A stretch of 64,000 nucleotides of DNA from an uncultured Dorea sp. (GCA_945870325.1 CAMBRQ010000001.1:120360-184359), one strand, 5' to 3'; shown: positions 8,819 to 18,226, numbered from the stretch's first letter. A program made the numbers and translations. Notes: generated by a model from the letters alone, not told the origin.

Positions 8819-10135
8819 CTAAAAAACCAACTCCATCCGAGTCCCTTCTCCGACCCTGCTCTCTACATGCACTTCTGCACCATGCATAATCGCACCATGC
8901 TTCACGATCGACAATCCAAGACCAGTCCCCCCGGTCTCTTTCGAATGGCTCTTATCCACCCGGTAGAACCTTTCGAAGATTCTCTCTTTCTGATCCTCTG
9001 GTATTCCAATCCCAGTATCCGTGACAATGACCTTCGTGCCTTTTAGAGTCCCACCAACCCACACACTGACGGAACCTCCCTGCTTATTATACTTGATTGC
9101 ATTTTCACAGATATTATAGATCATCTCATCCAGGATCTGCCGTATGCCATGATAAACGACTGATTCCCCGGTAACTGTCACCCGGATCTCTCTTGCAGAT
9201 GCCTGTGGTGCCAGGCGGCTGATGATTTCCCTGGTAAGAAGGTATAGGTCTACATCCTCTTTTTCGAATTCCACCTCTCCCTCATCCAGTTTGGAAAGTT
9301 TGATAATATCTTCTATAAGGGTGATCAGCCGACTTGCCTCGTTATAGATACGCTCGGAGAATTTCTTCATATCTTCCGGTCTTACCAGCCCATCCTTCAT
9401 AATCTCCGCATAGCCGGATATCGAAGTAAGCGGGGTCTTCAATTCATGAGATACATTGGCAGAGAACTCTTTTCTCATATTGGCAATAGCGTCTTTTTCC
9501 CGATTCTGCTCATCAATACTCTGAAGCAATGGTGTCAGTTCCTCATACATCTCATTTTCCAACGGATGTTCCAGATCCAGTTCATTAATCGGTCGTATGA
9601 GTCTAAGCACCTGCCACCTTGCAAGCACGAATGCAAAGAGCAGCATAACAGCGGCAATCATACCCATGATCGGAAGAATCTGAATCGCTGTAAGCCATAT
9701 CGTATCCATGCCTTTCGCCACACGCAGTACGGTATCATCCGATAACTTCACCGCATAGTAGAACATATCCTGATTCAGCGAATCCGAATGGCGGATATCC
9801 TTCCCACTCCCGTTCGCCATTGCATCCTTTACTTCCGGCCTGTCCTTATGATTCTCGAAGGTTACTTCATCCTGCTTGGAATCATACAATACCTTCCCTT
9901 GTGCATCAATCTGGGTCACTCTCGTATTCTTACGTACATCATCCATCTGACGCAGATAAGCATTTCCTGATATCTCAATCGCTGCCTTGATATAATCTGC
10001 CTCCTGGCAGATCTCATCTTCCATCAGCCGTACGGTCTGACGGTATACTACGAATGTCGTAATCACATATGCCGCCAGCAACGTCGTCACAATCACCAGT
10101 ATCATACTTTTCTGTATCTTCGCCCTAAGTTTCAT
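8819..10135 (-). CDS. phoR: Phosphate sensor histidine kinase PhoR
   Basis: 438 aa. TM1 (11-31), an extracellular segment of about 115 residues with PAS-like character, TM2 (about 150-172), a HAMP-like linker, HisKA with phospho-acceptor His230 in NVSHELKTP, and an HATPase with N, G1 (DTGIGI), F and G2 (GGTGLGLSIVK) boxes. It is the last gene of the pst-pho operon, immediately after the response regulator, so the sensor, PhoU and transporter are co-expressed. Confidence 0.92.
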   Translation of the reverse strand: MKLRAKIQKSMILVIVTTLLAAYVITTFVVYRQTVRLMEDEICQEADYIKAAIEISGNAYLRQMDDVRKNTRVTQIDAQGKVLYDSKQDEVTFENHKDRPEVKDAMANGSGKDIRHSDSLNQDMFYYAVKLSDDTVLRVAKGMDTIWLTAIQILPIMGMIAAVMLLFAFVLARWQVLRLIRPINELDLEHPLENEMYEELTPLLQSIDEQNREKDAIANMRKEFSANVSHELKTPLTSISGYAEIMKDGLVRPEDMKKFSERIYNEASRLITLIEDIIKLSKLDEGEVEFEKEDVDLYLLTREIISRLAPQASAREIRVTVTGESVVYHGIRQILDEMIYNICENAIKYNKQGGSVSVWVGGTLKGTKVIVTDTGIGIPEDQKERIFERFYRVDKSHSKETGGTGLGLSIVKHGAIMHGAEVHVESRVGEGTRMELVF

Positions 10136-10164
10136 ATAGAATGACCTCTGTCTCTATCATAGTA

Positions 10165-10839
10165 TTATTTTCTCATACGATATCCCACGCCGCGAACCGT
10201 CTCTATCCTCTCCCCACCGACTCCCAACTTCTGTCTCAGGGTTCTCACATGTACATCCACCGTTCGCGTCTCTCCATCAAAATCATATCCCCAGATGTCT
10301 TCCAAGAGACTGTCTCTTGTCATAACAATATTAGGATTCTTCATCAGCCGTTTGAGAAGTTCATATTCCTTAAGCGTAAGGCTTACCACCTCGCCGGTTG
10401 ATGTTACCTCATGCTTCTTCGTATCCATCTCAATCTCTCCAAGACTTATGATATCCTGTGGCTCATTTCCGGATTTCTTGCTCCGGCGCAGCACTGCCTT
10501 GATCCTTGAGATCAGTTCCATCATTCCGAATGGCTTCGTCACATAGTCATCGGCTCCCAAGTCCAGTCCCTTCACCTTATCATATTCTGCGCCTTTCGCC
10601 GTTACCATGATCACCGGAATCTCCCGGGTCTTCGCAGAAGATTTTAATTTCTTAAGAAGAGAGATTCCATCCTCTCCCGGCAGCATAATATCCATCAGAA
10701 TCAGTTCCGGCGTCTCAAGCGCCAGCGCCTTTAAGAATTCCTGTCCATCTTCAAACCCACACGCCTGGAATCCCGTACTTTCCAATGTATACACAACCAA
10801 TTCCCTAATATTACTATCATCTTCCACACAAAATATCAT
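10165..10839 (-). CDS. phoP: OmpR-family response regulator PhoP/PhoB
   Basis: 224 aa. Receiver domain with the acidic pair ED6-D7, phosphorylation site Asp50 (LILMDIMLPGEDG) and Lys in VTKPF. The C-terminal winged helix has the GETRTVDVHVRTLRQKLG recognition segment. It should bind the Pho boxes seen at 15.06-15.10 kb and 63.84-63.90 kb. It sits 12 bp after phoU and 29 bp before phoR. Confidence 0.92.
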   Translation of the reverse strand: MIFCVEDDSNIRELVVYTLESTGFQACGFEDGQEFLKALALETPELILMDIMLPGEDGISLLKKLKSSAKTREIPVIMVTAKGAEYDKVKGLDLGADDYVTKPFGMMELISRIKAVLRRSKKSGNEPQDIISLGEIEMDTKKHEVTSTGEVVSLTLKEYELLKRLMKNPNIVMTRDSLLEDIWGYDFDGETRTVDVHVRTLRQKLGVGGERIETVRGVGYRMRK

Positions 10840-10851
10840 TCTGCCACTCCT

Positions 10852-11505
10852 CTATATCTTAAAATCCTTATGAATTCCCGTAATGGAGAATTCCACCCAC
10901 TCGGCAATATTAGTCGCATGATCCCCAATCCTTTCCAGATACTTGGCAACCATGATCAGATCAATCGCCTGCCGTCCTACATCCCCCTTACTCTGGGCAA
11001 TGTATTCAATCAATTCCTGCTTATTCTCTTCGAACATCCGATCCACTGCGTCATCTGCCTCCATCACGCTTCTGGATAATTCCAGATCCTTCTTCACGTA
11101 GGCGGTCACACTGTCCCTTACCATCTTCGCTGCAGCCTCGGACATCATCCCAATCTTCAGGATATCCGTTGCCTCTGATTTCTTCTCAGAAATAATAATC
11201 TCCGCAATATCGGATGCCTGATCCCCGATACGCTCCATATCGGTAATCATCTTAAGTGCTGCAGAGATCTGTCTTAAGTCTCTGGCAACCGGCTGCTGCT
11301 GCAGCAATAATTTCAGACACAGACGCTCAATATCTTTTTCCATCTGATCAATCTCTTCGTCTGCCTCTCTGACTGCCTCTGCCCGCGCAAGGCTTCCCTC
11401 CTGCAATGCACTCGTCGCCTCATTAATAGCGATCTCGCACAACTCACCCATATGTATCAACAACTCATTCAAATGCTCCAACTGCATATCAAATTTATTA
11501 CGCAT
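10852..11505 (-). CDS. phoU: Phosphate-specific transport accessory protein PhoU
   Basis: 217 aa, two three-helix PhoU repeats; the acidic metal-binding motifs are seen as DMERIGDQASDIAE and YLERIGDHATNIAEW. PhoU couples PstSCAB activity to PhoR signalling and damps phosphate uptake. The gene starts 3 bp from the pstB end. Confidence 0.95.
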   Translation of the reverse strand: MRNKFDMQLEHLNELLIHMGELCEIAINEATSALQEGSLARAEAVREADEEIDQMEKDIERLCLKLLLQQQPVARDLRQISAALKMITDMERIGDQASDIAEIIISEKKSEATDILKIGMMSEAAAKMVRDSVTAYVKKDLELSRSVMEADDAVDRMFEENKQELIEYIAQSKGDVGRQAIDLIMVAKYLERIGDHATNIAEWVEFSITGIHKDFKI

Positions 11506-11508
11506 ATC

Positions 11509-12258
11509 CTAACCAAACCTCCCTGTAATATAATCCTCTGTTCTCTTATCTGACGGTATAGAGAATAATTTCTCCGTGTCATTGTATTCAACAACTTCAC
11601 CTAACAGGAAGAAAGCGGTGTTATCAGATACACGAACTGCCTGCTGCATGTTGTGCGTTACCATGACAATAGTATAATCTTTTTTCAATTCCATCGCAAG
11701 GTCCTCTATCTTCGATGTAGAGATAGGATCCAAAGCAGAAGTAGGCTCATCCATCAGAAGCACCTCCGGCTGTACTGCCAATGCTCTCGCAATACAGAGC
11801 CTCTGCTGCTGCCCGCCGGACATACCAAGCGCGCTCTTCTTCAGACGATCCTTGCATTCTTCCCAGATTGCCGCATCTCTTAATGATTTCTCCACGATGT
11901 CATCCAATCTCGCCTTCGAATGAATGCCATGAGTTCTAGGACCGTAAGCGATGTTATCATAGATGCTCATCGGAAATGGATTCGGCTTCTGGAATACCAT
12001 TCCCACTCTCTTTCTTAATAAGTTTACATCAATATCTTTGAAAATATCCTGCCCATCCAGAAGGATATCTCCTTCAATTCGGCATCCCTCTACAAGGTCA
12101 TTCATGCGGTTGATGGATTTCAGAAGCGTAGACTTCCCACAACCGGAAGGACCGATAAACGCAGTGATCTTATTCGCCTCAATATCCAGGTTCACATTCT
12201 TTAATGCATGAAAATCACTGTAATACAGATCCATATTCTTAATGCTTATTTTGCTCAT
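11509..12258 (-). CDS. pstB: Phosphate ABC transporter ATPase PstB
   Basis: 249 aa; Walker A GPSGCGKS (36-43), signature [17 protein letters not shown], Walker B LLMDEP, switch VTHN. The [14 protein letters not shown] segment is specific to PstB. Cytoplasmic subunit powering high-affinity phosphate import. Confidence 0.96.
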   Translation of the reverse strand: MSKISIKNMDLYYSDFHALKNVNLDIEANKITAFIGPSGCGKSTLLKSINRMNDLVEGCRIEGDILLDGQDIFKDIDVNLLRKRVGMVFQKPNPFPMSIYDNIAYGPRTHGIHSKARLDDIVEKSLRDAAIWEECKDRLKKSALGMSGGQQQRLCIARALAVQPEVLLMDEPTSALDPISTSKIEDLAMELKKDYTIVMVTHNMQQAVRVSDNTAFFLLGEVVEYNDTEKLFSIPSDKRTEDYITGRFG

Positions 12259-12300
12259 GCTATTTCCTCTCCATGCTCATCTCTATGCTTTCGCTTATCT

Positions 12301-13170
12301 CTATACTTTCGTTAATCTCTTCGCTGCTACGCCTGATAATGTATTGATTCCTACTACCAGAACCAGCAGAATCACCGCCGTAGCATATGCCTGATCCATA
12401 TATAATCCTTCACTTGCCAAATTGTACATATGTACTGCCAGCGTTCTTCCGGAACTCATGACTCCCTTGGGAAAATCCGCCACCGTACCAGCCGTATAGA
12501 TCAATGCTGCCGTCTCGCCAACGATTCTTCCGATCGCCAGGATCACACCTGCCAGAATGCCAGGTATCGCAGATGGCAGAACGATTCTAAATACGGTACG
12601 AAGTTTCCCTGCTCCAAGCCCGAAACTTCCTTCCCGGTAAGAATCCGGCACTGCCTTCAACGCCTCTTCCGTGCTTCTCATAATCAACGGAAGTACCATA
12701 ATCGATAAGGTAAATGCACCCGCTAAAATGGAGAACCCCCAGCCGCATGTGCTGACAAAGAACAGCATTCCAAACAGCCCATATACAATCGAAGGAATTC
12801 CCTGCAAAGTCTCCGTTGTCAAACGAATAATCTCCACAAATCGATTCCCTCGTTTCGCATATTCCTCCAGGAATATGGCTGAAAAAATCCCAAACGGCAC
12901 GGCAATCAGCAAAGACAAGAATGTCATGATCACTGTATTTACCAGCGCAGGCATCAGGGATGCATTCTCAGAAGAATAGTTTAACGAAAACAGTGACGGC
13001 TTCAGATACGGTACTCCATGGATCAGTATATACGCAATCAGAAAGATCAATACCGTAAATGTCAGGATTGCGGATAGCATGACCAGAAGCATCACGATCA
13101 ATGATCCGGGAGTTCTTGTATAGGATTTCATTTTCTGTTTTAATGTAACTTCATTCCTACTCATGGTCAT
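12301..13170 (-). CDS. pstA: Phosphate ABC transporter permease PstA
   Basis: 289 aa, six TM segments; the coupling loop carries STEEALKAVPDSYREGSFGL, as in PstA. Overlaps the end of pstC by 14 bp. The 42-bp gap to pstB consists of short imperfect CTCTATGCTTTCG-like repeats, with no hairpin seen. Confidence 0.95.
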   Translation of the reverse strand: MTMSRNEVTLKQKMKSYTRTPGSLIVMLLVMLSAILTFTVLIFLIAYILIHGVPYLKPSLFSLNYSSENASLMPALVNTVIMTFLSLLIAVPFGIFSAIFLEEYAKRGNRFVEIIRLTTETLQGIPSIVYGLFGMLFFVSTCGWGFSILAGAFTLSIMVLPLIMRSTEEALKAVPDSYREGSFGLGAGKLRTVFRIVLPSAIPGILAGVILAIGRIVGETAALIYTAGTVADFPKGVMSSGRTLAVHMYNLASEGLYMDQAYATAVILLVLVVGINTLSGVAAKRLTKV

Positions 13171-14050
13171 TCCTCCTGTTCAAAAATGCTACGCAGAAAT
13201 TAATAATCAAGATAAATACAAAGAGAACGACACCTGTCGCAATCAGTGATTCCCTGTGAAGCCCTGTTGCATAACCCATCTCAATTACGATATTCGCTGT
13301 CAGTGTACGCACACCTCGGAAGATTCCCGAAGGGATTCTCGCCTGATTACCAGCCACCATGATTACCGCCATCGTCTCACCAATGGCACGCCCCACGCCT
13401 AATACGATCGCAGCCACAACTCCTGACTTCGCCGCCGGAAGAACCACCCGGAAGATCGCTCTTTCATGGGTTGCTCCCAACGCAACTGCACCTTCGTAAT
13501 ACTGATCGGGAACTGCACGCAGAGAGGATTCCGTCAAACCAATGATCGTAGGCAGAATCATCATGCCTAAGAGAAGTGCTGCAGTCAGGATACTGCTTCC
13601 GTTTCCTGCCGATTTTAACACGCCGGCTTCTTTCAGCGTTCTGCCCAGATTGCGAATCACCGGCACCAATACTACCAACCCAAAGAAACCATATACAACG
13701 GATGGAATTCCTGCTAATAACTCCGTTGCTGTTTTTAGTGGTTTATAGATTCTCTTCGGACAATAGAACGCCATGAACACTGCTGTCAGTATGCCTATTG
13801 GGACACCGAACACAATCGCCCCTGCCGTGACATACAGACTTCCTATAATCATAGGAAGTATTCCGTAGATATCATTCTTCGGCTTCCACATCTGCCCGCT
13901 TAAGAATTCTCCAAACCCGATTTCTTTCATCGCAGGGATACCATTTGCGAATAAAAACACACAAATGAGAGCTACCGCCAGCACCGAAGCGCAGGCGGCA
14001 ATGAAGAACACTCCCTGCATGAATCTTTCAGTCCATGCTTTTGATTTCAT
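13157..14050 (-). CDS. pstC: Phosphate ABC transporter permease PstC
   Basis: 297 aa, six TM segments, with the coupling loop TESSLRAVPDQYYEGAVAL. The start codon follows the pstS stop by one base (pstS ends at 14052), so translation is coupled. Pairs with PstA in the membrane channel. Confidence 0.95.
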   Translation of the reverse strand: MKSKAWTERFMQGVFFIAACASVLAVALICVFLFANGIPAMKEIGFGEFLSGQMWKPKNDIYGILPMIIGSLYVTAGAIVFGVPIGILTAVFMAFYCPKRIYKPLKTATELLAGIPSVVYGFFGLVVLVPVIRNLGRTLKEAGVLKSAGNGSSILTAALLLGMMILPTIIGLTESSLRAVPDQYYEGAVALGATHERAIFRVVLPAAKSGVVAAIVLGVGRAIGETMAVIMVAGNQARIPSGIFRGVRTLTANIVIEMGYATGLHRESLIATGVVLFVFILIINFCVAFLNRRNDHE

Positions 14051-14051
14051 A

Positions 14052-14987
14052 TTATTCGATTACCTCATCCCATGTAAGAGCCTCACCAGTATAGATTGCC
14101 TTTACCTGGTCACTGCTCAGTTCATCTACTGTACTGTTCTTATTTACAATAACTGCAATACCATCTGTAGCGATTACCTGTCCGGTTAATCCTTCTGCAA
14201 TCTCTTCATCCTTCAGTTCCCGAGATGCCATGCCGATATCATAACTTCCATCAATGGCAGATGTCATACCTGTCGTAGAATCCGTGGTCTGAAGTTCAAT
14301 CTCTGCATTCGTATTCACCTTCTTGTACGCCTCGATCAATTTCTCCATCACTGGTGATACAGAAGAAGATCCGCCTACCACTGCCTTGCCTTCCGGATTG
14401 GTTCCTTCAAATGGCTTAACATCATCTAACGGTATGTAACCATTGTCTGCAACTACCTGCTGCCCTTCTTCACTCATGATAAATGCAATAAAATCTTTTG
14501 CCACTTCATTATCAAGACCTTCTTTTGTTGCAATGTTGAACGGTCTGGATACTTTGTAATCACCACTCTTGATATTCTCTGCTGTCGCCTCTGCCCCATC
14601 AATCTTCAGTGCTTTCACACTGTCATCCAGTGAGCCAAGTGATACGTAGCCAATCGCATAATCATCACCTGCTACGGTTGTCATCATAACAGAAGTGCTA
14701 TTCGTAATCTGTGCTTCCTCTGTAGTCATATCTACCTTCTCATCATCCTGTTTCTCTTCAATTCCAAACAGTTCGATGAATGCACCTCTGGTTCCTGATC
14801 CATCCTCTCTGGATACGATCGTAATATCCATGGACGGGTCCCAGTCTCCTGCTGAACTTTTGGTATTGGCATCTTCTTTGCTATCTGCACTTGTATCAGC
14901 ATCTGCATCCGATTTGCCACATCCTGCTGCCATGCTTGCAATCATACCCACAATTGACAATACTGCAATAAACTTTTTCAATTTCAT
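14052..14987 (-). CDS. pstS: Phosphate-binding lipoprotein PstS, circularly permuted
   Basis: 311 aa with lipobox AAGC (Cys23) and an Asp/Ser linker to about 52. Start chosen at 14985-14987 because AAGGAG lies 9 bases upstream; a longer in-frame reading to 15224 runs through the Pho-box promoter. The domain order is inverted relative to known PstS. The segment normally in the second half comes first (VSREDGSGTRGAF 58-70, AIGYVSLGSLDDSVKAL 111-127, VSRPFNIATK 147-156, DNGYIP 181-186). The normal N-terminal half follows (VVGGSSSVSPVMEKL 203-217, DIGMASRELKDEE 250-262, DGIAVIVN 275-282, IYTGEALTWDEV 298-309). All phosphate-loop segments are present, so it should be functional. First gene of the pst-pho operon. 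Confidence 0.93.
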   Translation of the reverse strand: MKLKKFIAVLSIVGMIASMAAGCGKSDADADTSADSKEDANTKSSAGDWDPSMDITIVSREDGSGTRGAFIELFGIEEKQDDEKVDMTTEEAQITNSTSVMMTTVAGDDYAIGYVSLGSLDDSVKALKIDGAEATAENIKSGDYKVSRPFNIATKEGLDNEVAKDFIAFIMSEEGQQVVADNGYIPLDDVKPFEGTNPEGKAVVGGSSSVSPVMEKLIEAYKKVNTNAEIELQTTDSTTGMTSAIDGSYDIGMASRELKDEEIAEGLTGQVIATDGIAVIVNKNSTVDELSSDQVKAIYTGEALTWDEVIE

Positions 14988-15040
14988 AATTTTAATCTCC
15001 TTTTTCATTTCAGAATTATTAGTATCATCTTCTTCACAGG

Positions 15041-15099
15041 TATTATCATATCGAGAGAATGTAAAATCTGAAATCCAGGAAACGTAAAATGTATGTAAA
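15041..15099 (-). promoter_or_regulatory. Pho-box promoter of the pst-pho operon
   Basis: Read on the minus strand, TTTACA-type half sites lie at 15094-15099, 15083-15088 (11 bp apart) and 15060-15065, followed by a -10-like TATGATAAT (15042-15050). Eleven-bp-spaced TT(A/C/T)ACA repeats are the PhoP binding pattern in Firmicutes. The 15-mer TATGTAAAGTGGGAA (15092-15106 on the plus strand) recurs exactly upstream of the Na/Pi cotransporter at 63891-63905. Confidence 0.75.
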
Positions 15100-15279
15100 G
15101 TGGGAATTTGGTTATTGGTGACCGAATCCGGGAAGGGAGGGTGGTTGCTCCGAGCCTCACGCTCTACCGTCCATTCCCCATCCCCACTTTTTCGCCAAAC
15201 ATCTTCCCTTTTCCCCCTCCCCATGCTATAATCCTACTTGATTCTAAATAATATTTACCGCAAGAGAGGAATACAAATC

Positions 15280-16140
15280 ATGTGGATTGCAGATAACTGG
15301 AACGATTATGAAGTAATAGATTGCAGCAAAGGCGAGAAACTAGAGCGCTGGGGCTCCTACCTCTTGGTTCGCCCCGACCCGCAGGTCATCTGGGACACCC
15401 CGAAGACACACAAGGGCTGGAAACATATGAACGGACACTACCACCGCAGCAAAAAGGGCGGCGGAGAATGGGAATTCTTCAGTCTCCCTGAACAATGGCA
15501 GATTCACTACAAAGAACTGACCTTTCATCTGAAGCCATTTAGTTTCAAGCATACCGGTCTCTTTCCGGAACAGGCAACGAACTGGGACTGGTTTTCTGAA
15601 AAAATACGAAATGCAGGGCGTCCGATTAAAGTATTGAATTTATTCGCCTATACAGGAGGCGCAACACTTGCCGCTGCTGCCGCCGGCGCCAGCGTGACGC
15701 ATGTCGATGCCTCTAAGGGAATGGTCGCATGGGCGAAGGAGAATGCCGCTTCTTCCGGACTTGCAGACAGACCGATCCGCTGGCTCGTAGATGACTGTGT
15801 AAAGTTTGTAGAGAGAGAAATCCGCCGGGGCAACCACTACGATGCTATTATCATGGACCCGCCATCCTACGGAAGAGGACCTAAAGGAGAGATCTGGAAG
15901 ATTGAAGATGCAATCCATCCGTTAATTAAATTATGTACGAATATTTTATCGGATGACCCACTGTTCTTCCTTGTGAATTCATACACCACCGGGCTTGCCC
16001 CTGCTGTGCTTACCTATATGCTGGGTACAGAATTAAAGAAATATAATGGTACTGTAGATTCTCAGGAAATCGGACTACCGGTGACTCAGACCGGGTTGGT
16101 ACTTCCTTGTGGCGCTTCCGGGCGTTGGGAAGCACGCTAG
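15280..16140 (+). CDS. Class I SAM-dependent methyltransferase, RlmI/RlmK-like
   Basis: 286 aa from the ATG at 15280, which has AGAGAGGA upstream; an earlier in-frame ATG at 15238 lacks an SD. The Rossmann SAM site is LNLFAYTGGATLAAAAAGA (around 120-138), with DASKGMVAWAKENA next and the catalytic-type IIMDPPSYGRGPKGE (around 190-204). This layout matches 23S rRNA m5C/m2G methyltransferases of the COG1092 group, but the N-terminal PUA domain of RlmI is absent, so the substrate is uncertain. Monocistronic, divergent from pstS. Confidence 0.82.
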   Translation: MWIADNWNDYEVIDCSKGEKLERWGSYLLVRPDPQVIWDTPKTHKGWKHMNGHYHRSKKGGGEWEFFSLPEQWQIHYKELTFHLKPFSFKHTGLFPEQATNWDWFSEKIRNAGRPIKVLNLFAYTGGATLAAAAAGASVTHVDASKGMVAWAKENAASSGLADRPIRWLVDDCVKFVEREIRRGNHYDAIIMDPPSYGRGPKGEIWKIEDAIHPLIKLCTNILSDDPLFFLVNSYTTGLAPAVLTYMLGTELKKYNGTVDSQEIGLPVTQTGLVLPCGASGRWEAR

Positions 16141-16213
16141 GACAATACCGTTTCTAGTACAGCCGCCAGGAAATCAATCTGGAACAGATAGATAAAGAAA
16201 AATAATGATTTTC

Positions 16214-16227
16214 GTAACATTTGTTAC
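16214..16227. promoter_or_regulatory. Inverted repeat upstream of rubredoxin
   Basis: GTAACA-TT-TGTTAC is a perfect 6-2-6 dyad about 90 bp before the rubredoxin start and is flanked by TTC and GAA. The binding protein is not identifiable; a redox or peroxide regulator would be logical (inference). Confidence 0.4.
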
Positions 16228-16315
16228 AGAAAACAGATGCATTTTCATGTATCCTATGACTAGATTAGATGATACTAATCACAATATCAAAAAATAAAAA
16301 TTGGAGGTATAGATT

Positions 16316-16477
16316 ATGAAGAAATATGTATGTGAACCTTGTGGATATGTTTATGACCCAGAGGTTGGAGATCCGGACAGCGGTATCGCACCAGGAACTG
16401 CATTCGAGGATATTCCGGAAGATTGGGTATGTCCAATCTGCGGAATGGGAAAAGACGTATTCGTAGTAGAAGAATAG
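16316..16477 (+). CDS. Rubredoxin
   Basis: 53 aa with the two iron-binding knuckles CEPCGY (Cys6, Cys9) and CPICGM (Cys39, Cys42) and the classic [12 protein letters not shown] and [11 protein letters not shown] blocks, the normal length for the family. Small electron carrier, typically serving rubrerythrin, superoxide reductase or O2-reducing flavoproteins in anaerobes; a rubrerythrin is encoded at 25.0 kb. TTGGAGGTATAG precedes the ATG. Confidence 0.97.
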   Translation: MKKYVCEPCGYVYDPEVGDPDSGIAPGTAFEDIPEDWVCPICGMGKDVFVVEE

Positions 16478-16498
16478 GCATCTGCCTATTCTTGCTTC
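16471..16498 (+). terminator. Rubredoxin terminator
   Basis: AGAATAGGC (16471-16479) pairs with GCCTATTCT (16484-16492), loop ATCT, followed by TGCTTCT. The rubredoxin stop codon lies in the 5' arm. The T tract is weak. Confidence 0.55.
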
Positions 16499-16529
16499 TA
16501 CTTATGGATGTTCGCTAGAATCAGCAGCA

Positions 16530-16808
16530 ATGGAATTTTGCTTAACACAGGAAATGGGAAAACGTAATGTCATGGAAAAAGGAAATAATCTGGCTTTTCA
16601 TATGATACAGTCTTTTAAGCCGGGAGAAATTTCTGATCCGCAACTTGCACATGATATAGGGAAAGAATTTGCAGATAAGGTTTTGAAAGGAAAGTATGAA
16701 TACGTCATAACTACCCACGTAGATAAAGGGCATATTCACAACCATATCATTTTTAATGCTACCAGTTTTACTGACTATCATAAATATACTACAAACAAGC
16801 GAAAATAG
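16530..16808 (+). pseudogene. Relaxase (MobA/VirD2-like) fragment
   Basis: 92 codons covering only the middle of a relaxase domain. The metal-binding HIHNHIIFNA motif (residues about 69-78, HxH-type) is intact and preceded by YEYVITTHVDKG, as in plasmid and ICE relaxases. The N-terminal catalytic tyrosine region and the whole C-terminal helicase/primase part are missing, and the frame closes right after TNKRK. This is the remnant of an integrated conjugative or mobilisable element. The A+T-rich genes that follow fit the same foreign block. Confidence 0.8.
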
Positions 16809-16862
16809 TATGTATTATTAGACGAGCAATAGCAATGATTCAGAAAAGAGAAAGTAATTAAA

Positions 16863-17723
16863 ATGAAGAGAAAAACATTAAGATGTTTTATGAGTATGAT
16901 ACTTGTTGTTGGCATTTTTGTTACGTCAGTTCCGATAGTAAATGCAGCAGAATTAAAATCGCCAAAGACTGAACAGGTGAACGTAGTTGCTCAAAAGCTT
17001 ATTCAAGAAGATGAAAATTTAAAAGTTCTAGAAGATGACCTTTGTGAAGAATTAGAGGTTTTAGAAAATATAGGACTTGAACCAGCGTTCATTAAAGAAA
17101 TAGAGTCTTGTGCAGATGATATCGTTTATGTTTATGATTATTCGGGAGGAGTTGTAAATAAAATATCAGTTGATATGTCGGACACAGGAATTGTGCTGAA
17201 CATACAAGAGAACGATATTTACAATAAGCTCCAAATAGATGATGATGGAACCGTATACATAGATGGAAAAATTCTTGAGACTAATAACAATTCAACTGAC
17301 GGCGAAATATCGCCGCAGAGTGGTGAGGTTATGAATTGGGTTGTTCCTAATTGTCCATATGATTCAAAAAGTAGTTATACGCACCTGTTAGGAACGAAAA
17401 AGGATCCTGATATTACATTGACAGCTGCAATTTCTAATTTGGCAACTGGAGCTGTTATCACTATTATATGTTTGGAATTGGGCGTTTCTTCGGGATTATC
17501 ATCGGGGTTGGGTGCTGTTGTGTCTTGGATAAGAGACCGTAATCCATCTACAAGAGGATTGTCTTATAAAGCCACAAACTATGCCCATAAGAACTATACA
17601 AATACCTATATAACACCAATTAAAAAATATGCTTATAGAAGTGATTACACTTGGTATCCAAACAAAAATTATGATGGAGATACTTATAAGCAAACCCTAT
17701 ATCATATTAAACAAATAGGATAG
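16863..17723 (+). CDS. Secreted protein of unknown function with Gly-rich hydrophobic segment
   Basis: 286 aa; Sec signal peptide (1-28, cut after VNA), an acidic N-terminal half, then about residues 185-222 a hydrophobic Gly/Ser-rich stretch (including GVSSGLSSGLGAVVSWI) and a Tyr/Lys/Asn-rich C-terminus ending at 286. No family recognised with certainty; the layout (leader, acidic pro-region, Gly-rich membrane-active segment, Tyr-rich tail) is reminiscent of large class III bacteriocins. The gene is clearly A+T-richer than flanking core genes and lies in a mobile-element scar; a two-TM small protein follows after 31 bp. Confidence 0.6.
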   Translation: MKRKTLRCFMSMILVVGIFVTSVPIVNAAELKSPKTEQVNVVAQKLIQEDENLKVLEDDLCEELEVLENIGLEPAFIKEIESCADDIVYVYDYSGGVVNKISVDMSDTGIVLNIQENDIYNKLQIDDDGTVYIDGKILETNNNSTDGEISPQSGEVMNWVVPNCPYDSKSSYTHLLGTKKDPDITLTAAISNLATGAVITIICLELGVSSGLSSGLGAVVSWIRDRNPSTRGLSYKATNYAHKNYTNTYITPIKKYAYRSDYTWYPNKNYDGDTYKQTLYHIKQIG

Positions 17724-17754
17724 TATGTATATTTTGATATAATGAGGCTCAGAT

Positions 17755-17955
17755 ATGAATTATAAGAAATTAATGAAAACATATTTATGGTTATTGTTTT
17801 GCAGTGTTGCATTGATGATATTATGTGCTTATGTGTACATTATTCATTTTTATAATTTTATTATGGTCTTGGGTTTTATTCTTAGTGTAAGCTCAACTGC
17901 AGAGTTGATACAACTAATTATTACAACCTATAAAGATAATAAGAGAAAAACCTGA
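17755..17955 (+). CDS. Small two-TM membrane protein
   Basis: 66 aa with two hydrophobic helices (about 10-30 and 34-55) and a Lys/Arg-rich tail. It starts 31 bp after the secreted protein gene and is probably co-transcribed. Size and topology resemble small bacteriocin immunity proteins, but no motif proves it. Confidence 0.5.
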   Translation: MNYKKLMKTYLWLLFCSVALMILCAYVYIIHFYNFIMVLGFILSVSSTAELIQLIITTYKDNKRKT

Positions 17956-18176
17956 TGGTATATCTTTTTGGTAATTGTAAAAGAAATTCATACGGAAAAA
18001 TGCGTAAGTACTTGATGGGGAGTATCCAAAAGTTTGTGTAAACCGGCAGTGTGAAACTTTTTCTGTAAATATGTAACCGAAAGGTTTTTCTGTGATAAAA
18101 TCTAATTCATAGCCTGCAAATAAAAAGTCAACAGAATTTTTGAAAATATTAAAAGATATATTGTAGTAACGAAACT

Positions 18177-18204
18177 AGACCAGCACCTTGTGTGTTGGTC
18201 TTTT
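18177..18204 (+). terminator. Intrinsic terminator
   Basis: AGACCAGCAC (18177-18186), loop CTTGT, GTGTTGGTCT (18192-18201) with one G-T pair, then TTTT. The 220 bp before it hold no gene; a TATCCAAAAGTTTGTGTAAA block around 18019-18038 resembles an insertion-sequence end but is not paired with a second end. Confidence 0.65.
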
Positions 18205-18226
18205 AACATGCCATTTTTAACAAAGA

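Noticed and set aside
14988..15224. 79-residue N-terminal extension of PstS
   Set aside because: It would place translation across the Pho boxes and in front of a proper lipoprotein signal with its own SD.
15114..15240. G/C-skewed stretch between pstS promoter and methyltransferase (GGGAAGGGAGGGTGG ... CCATTCCCCATCCCC)
   Set aside because: Arms pair only imperfectly and share no core with the hairpin family, so I do not call an element.
18019..18050. TATCCAAAAGTTTGTGTAAA-like block resembling an IS end
   Set aside because: No partner inverted end or transposase of that family nearby; kept only as a comment on the scar region.
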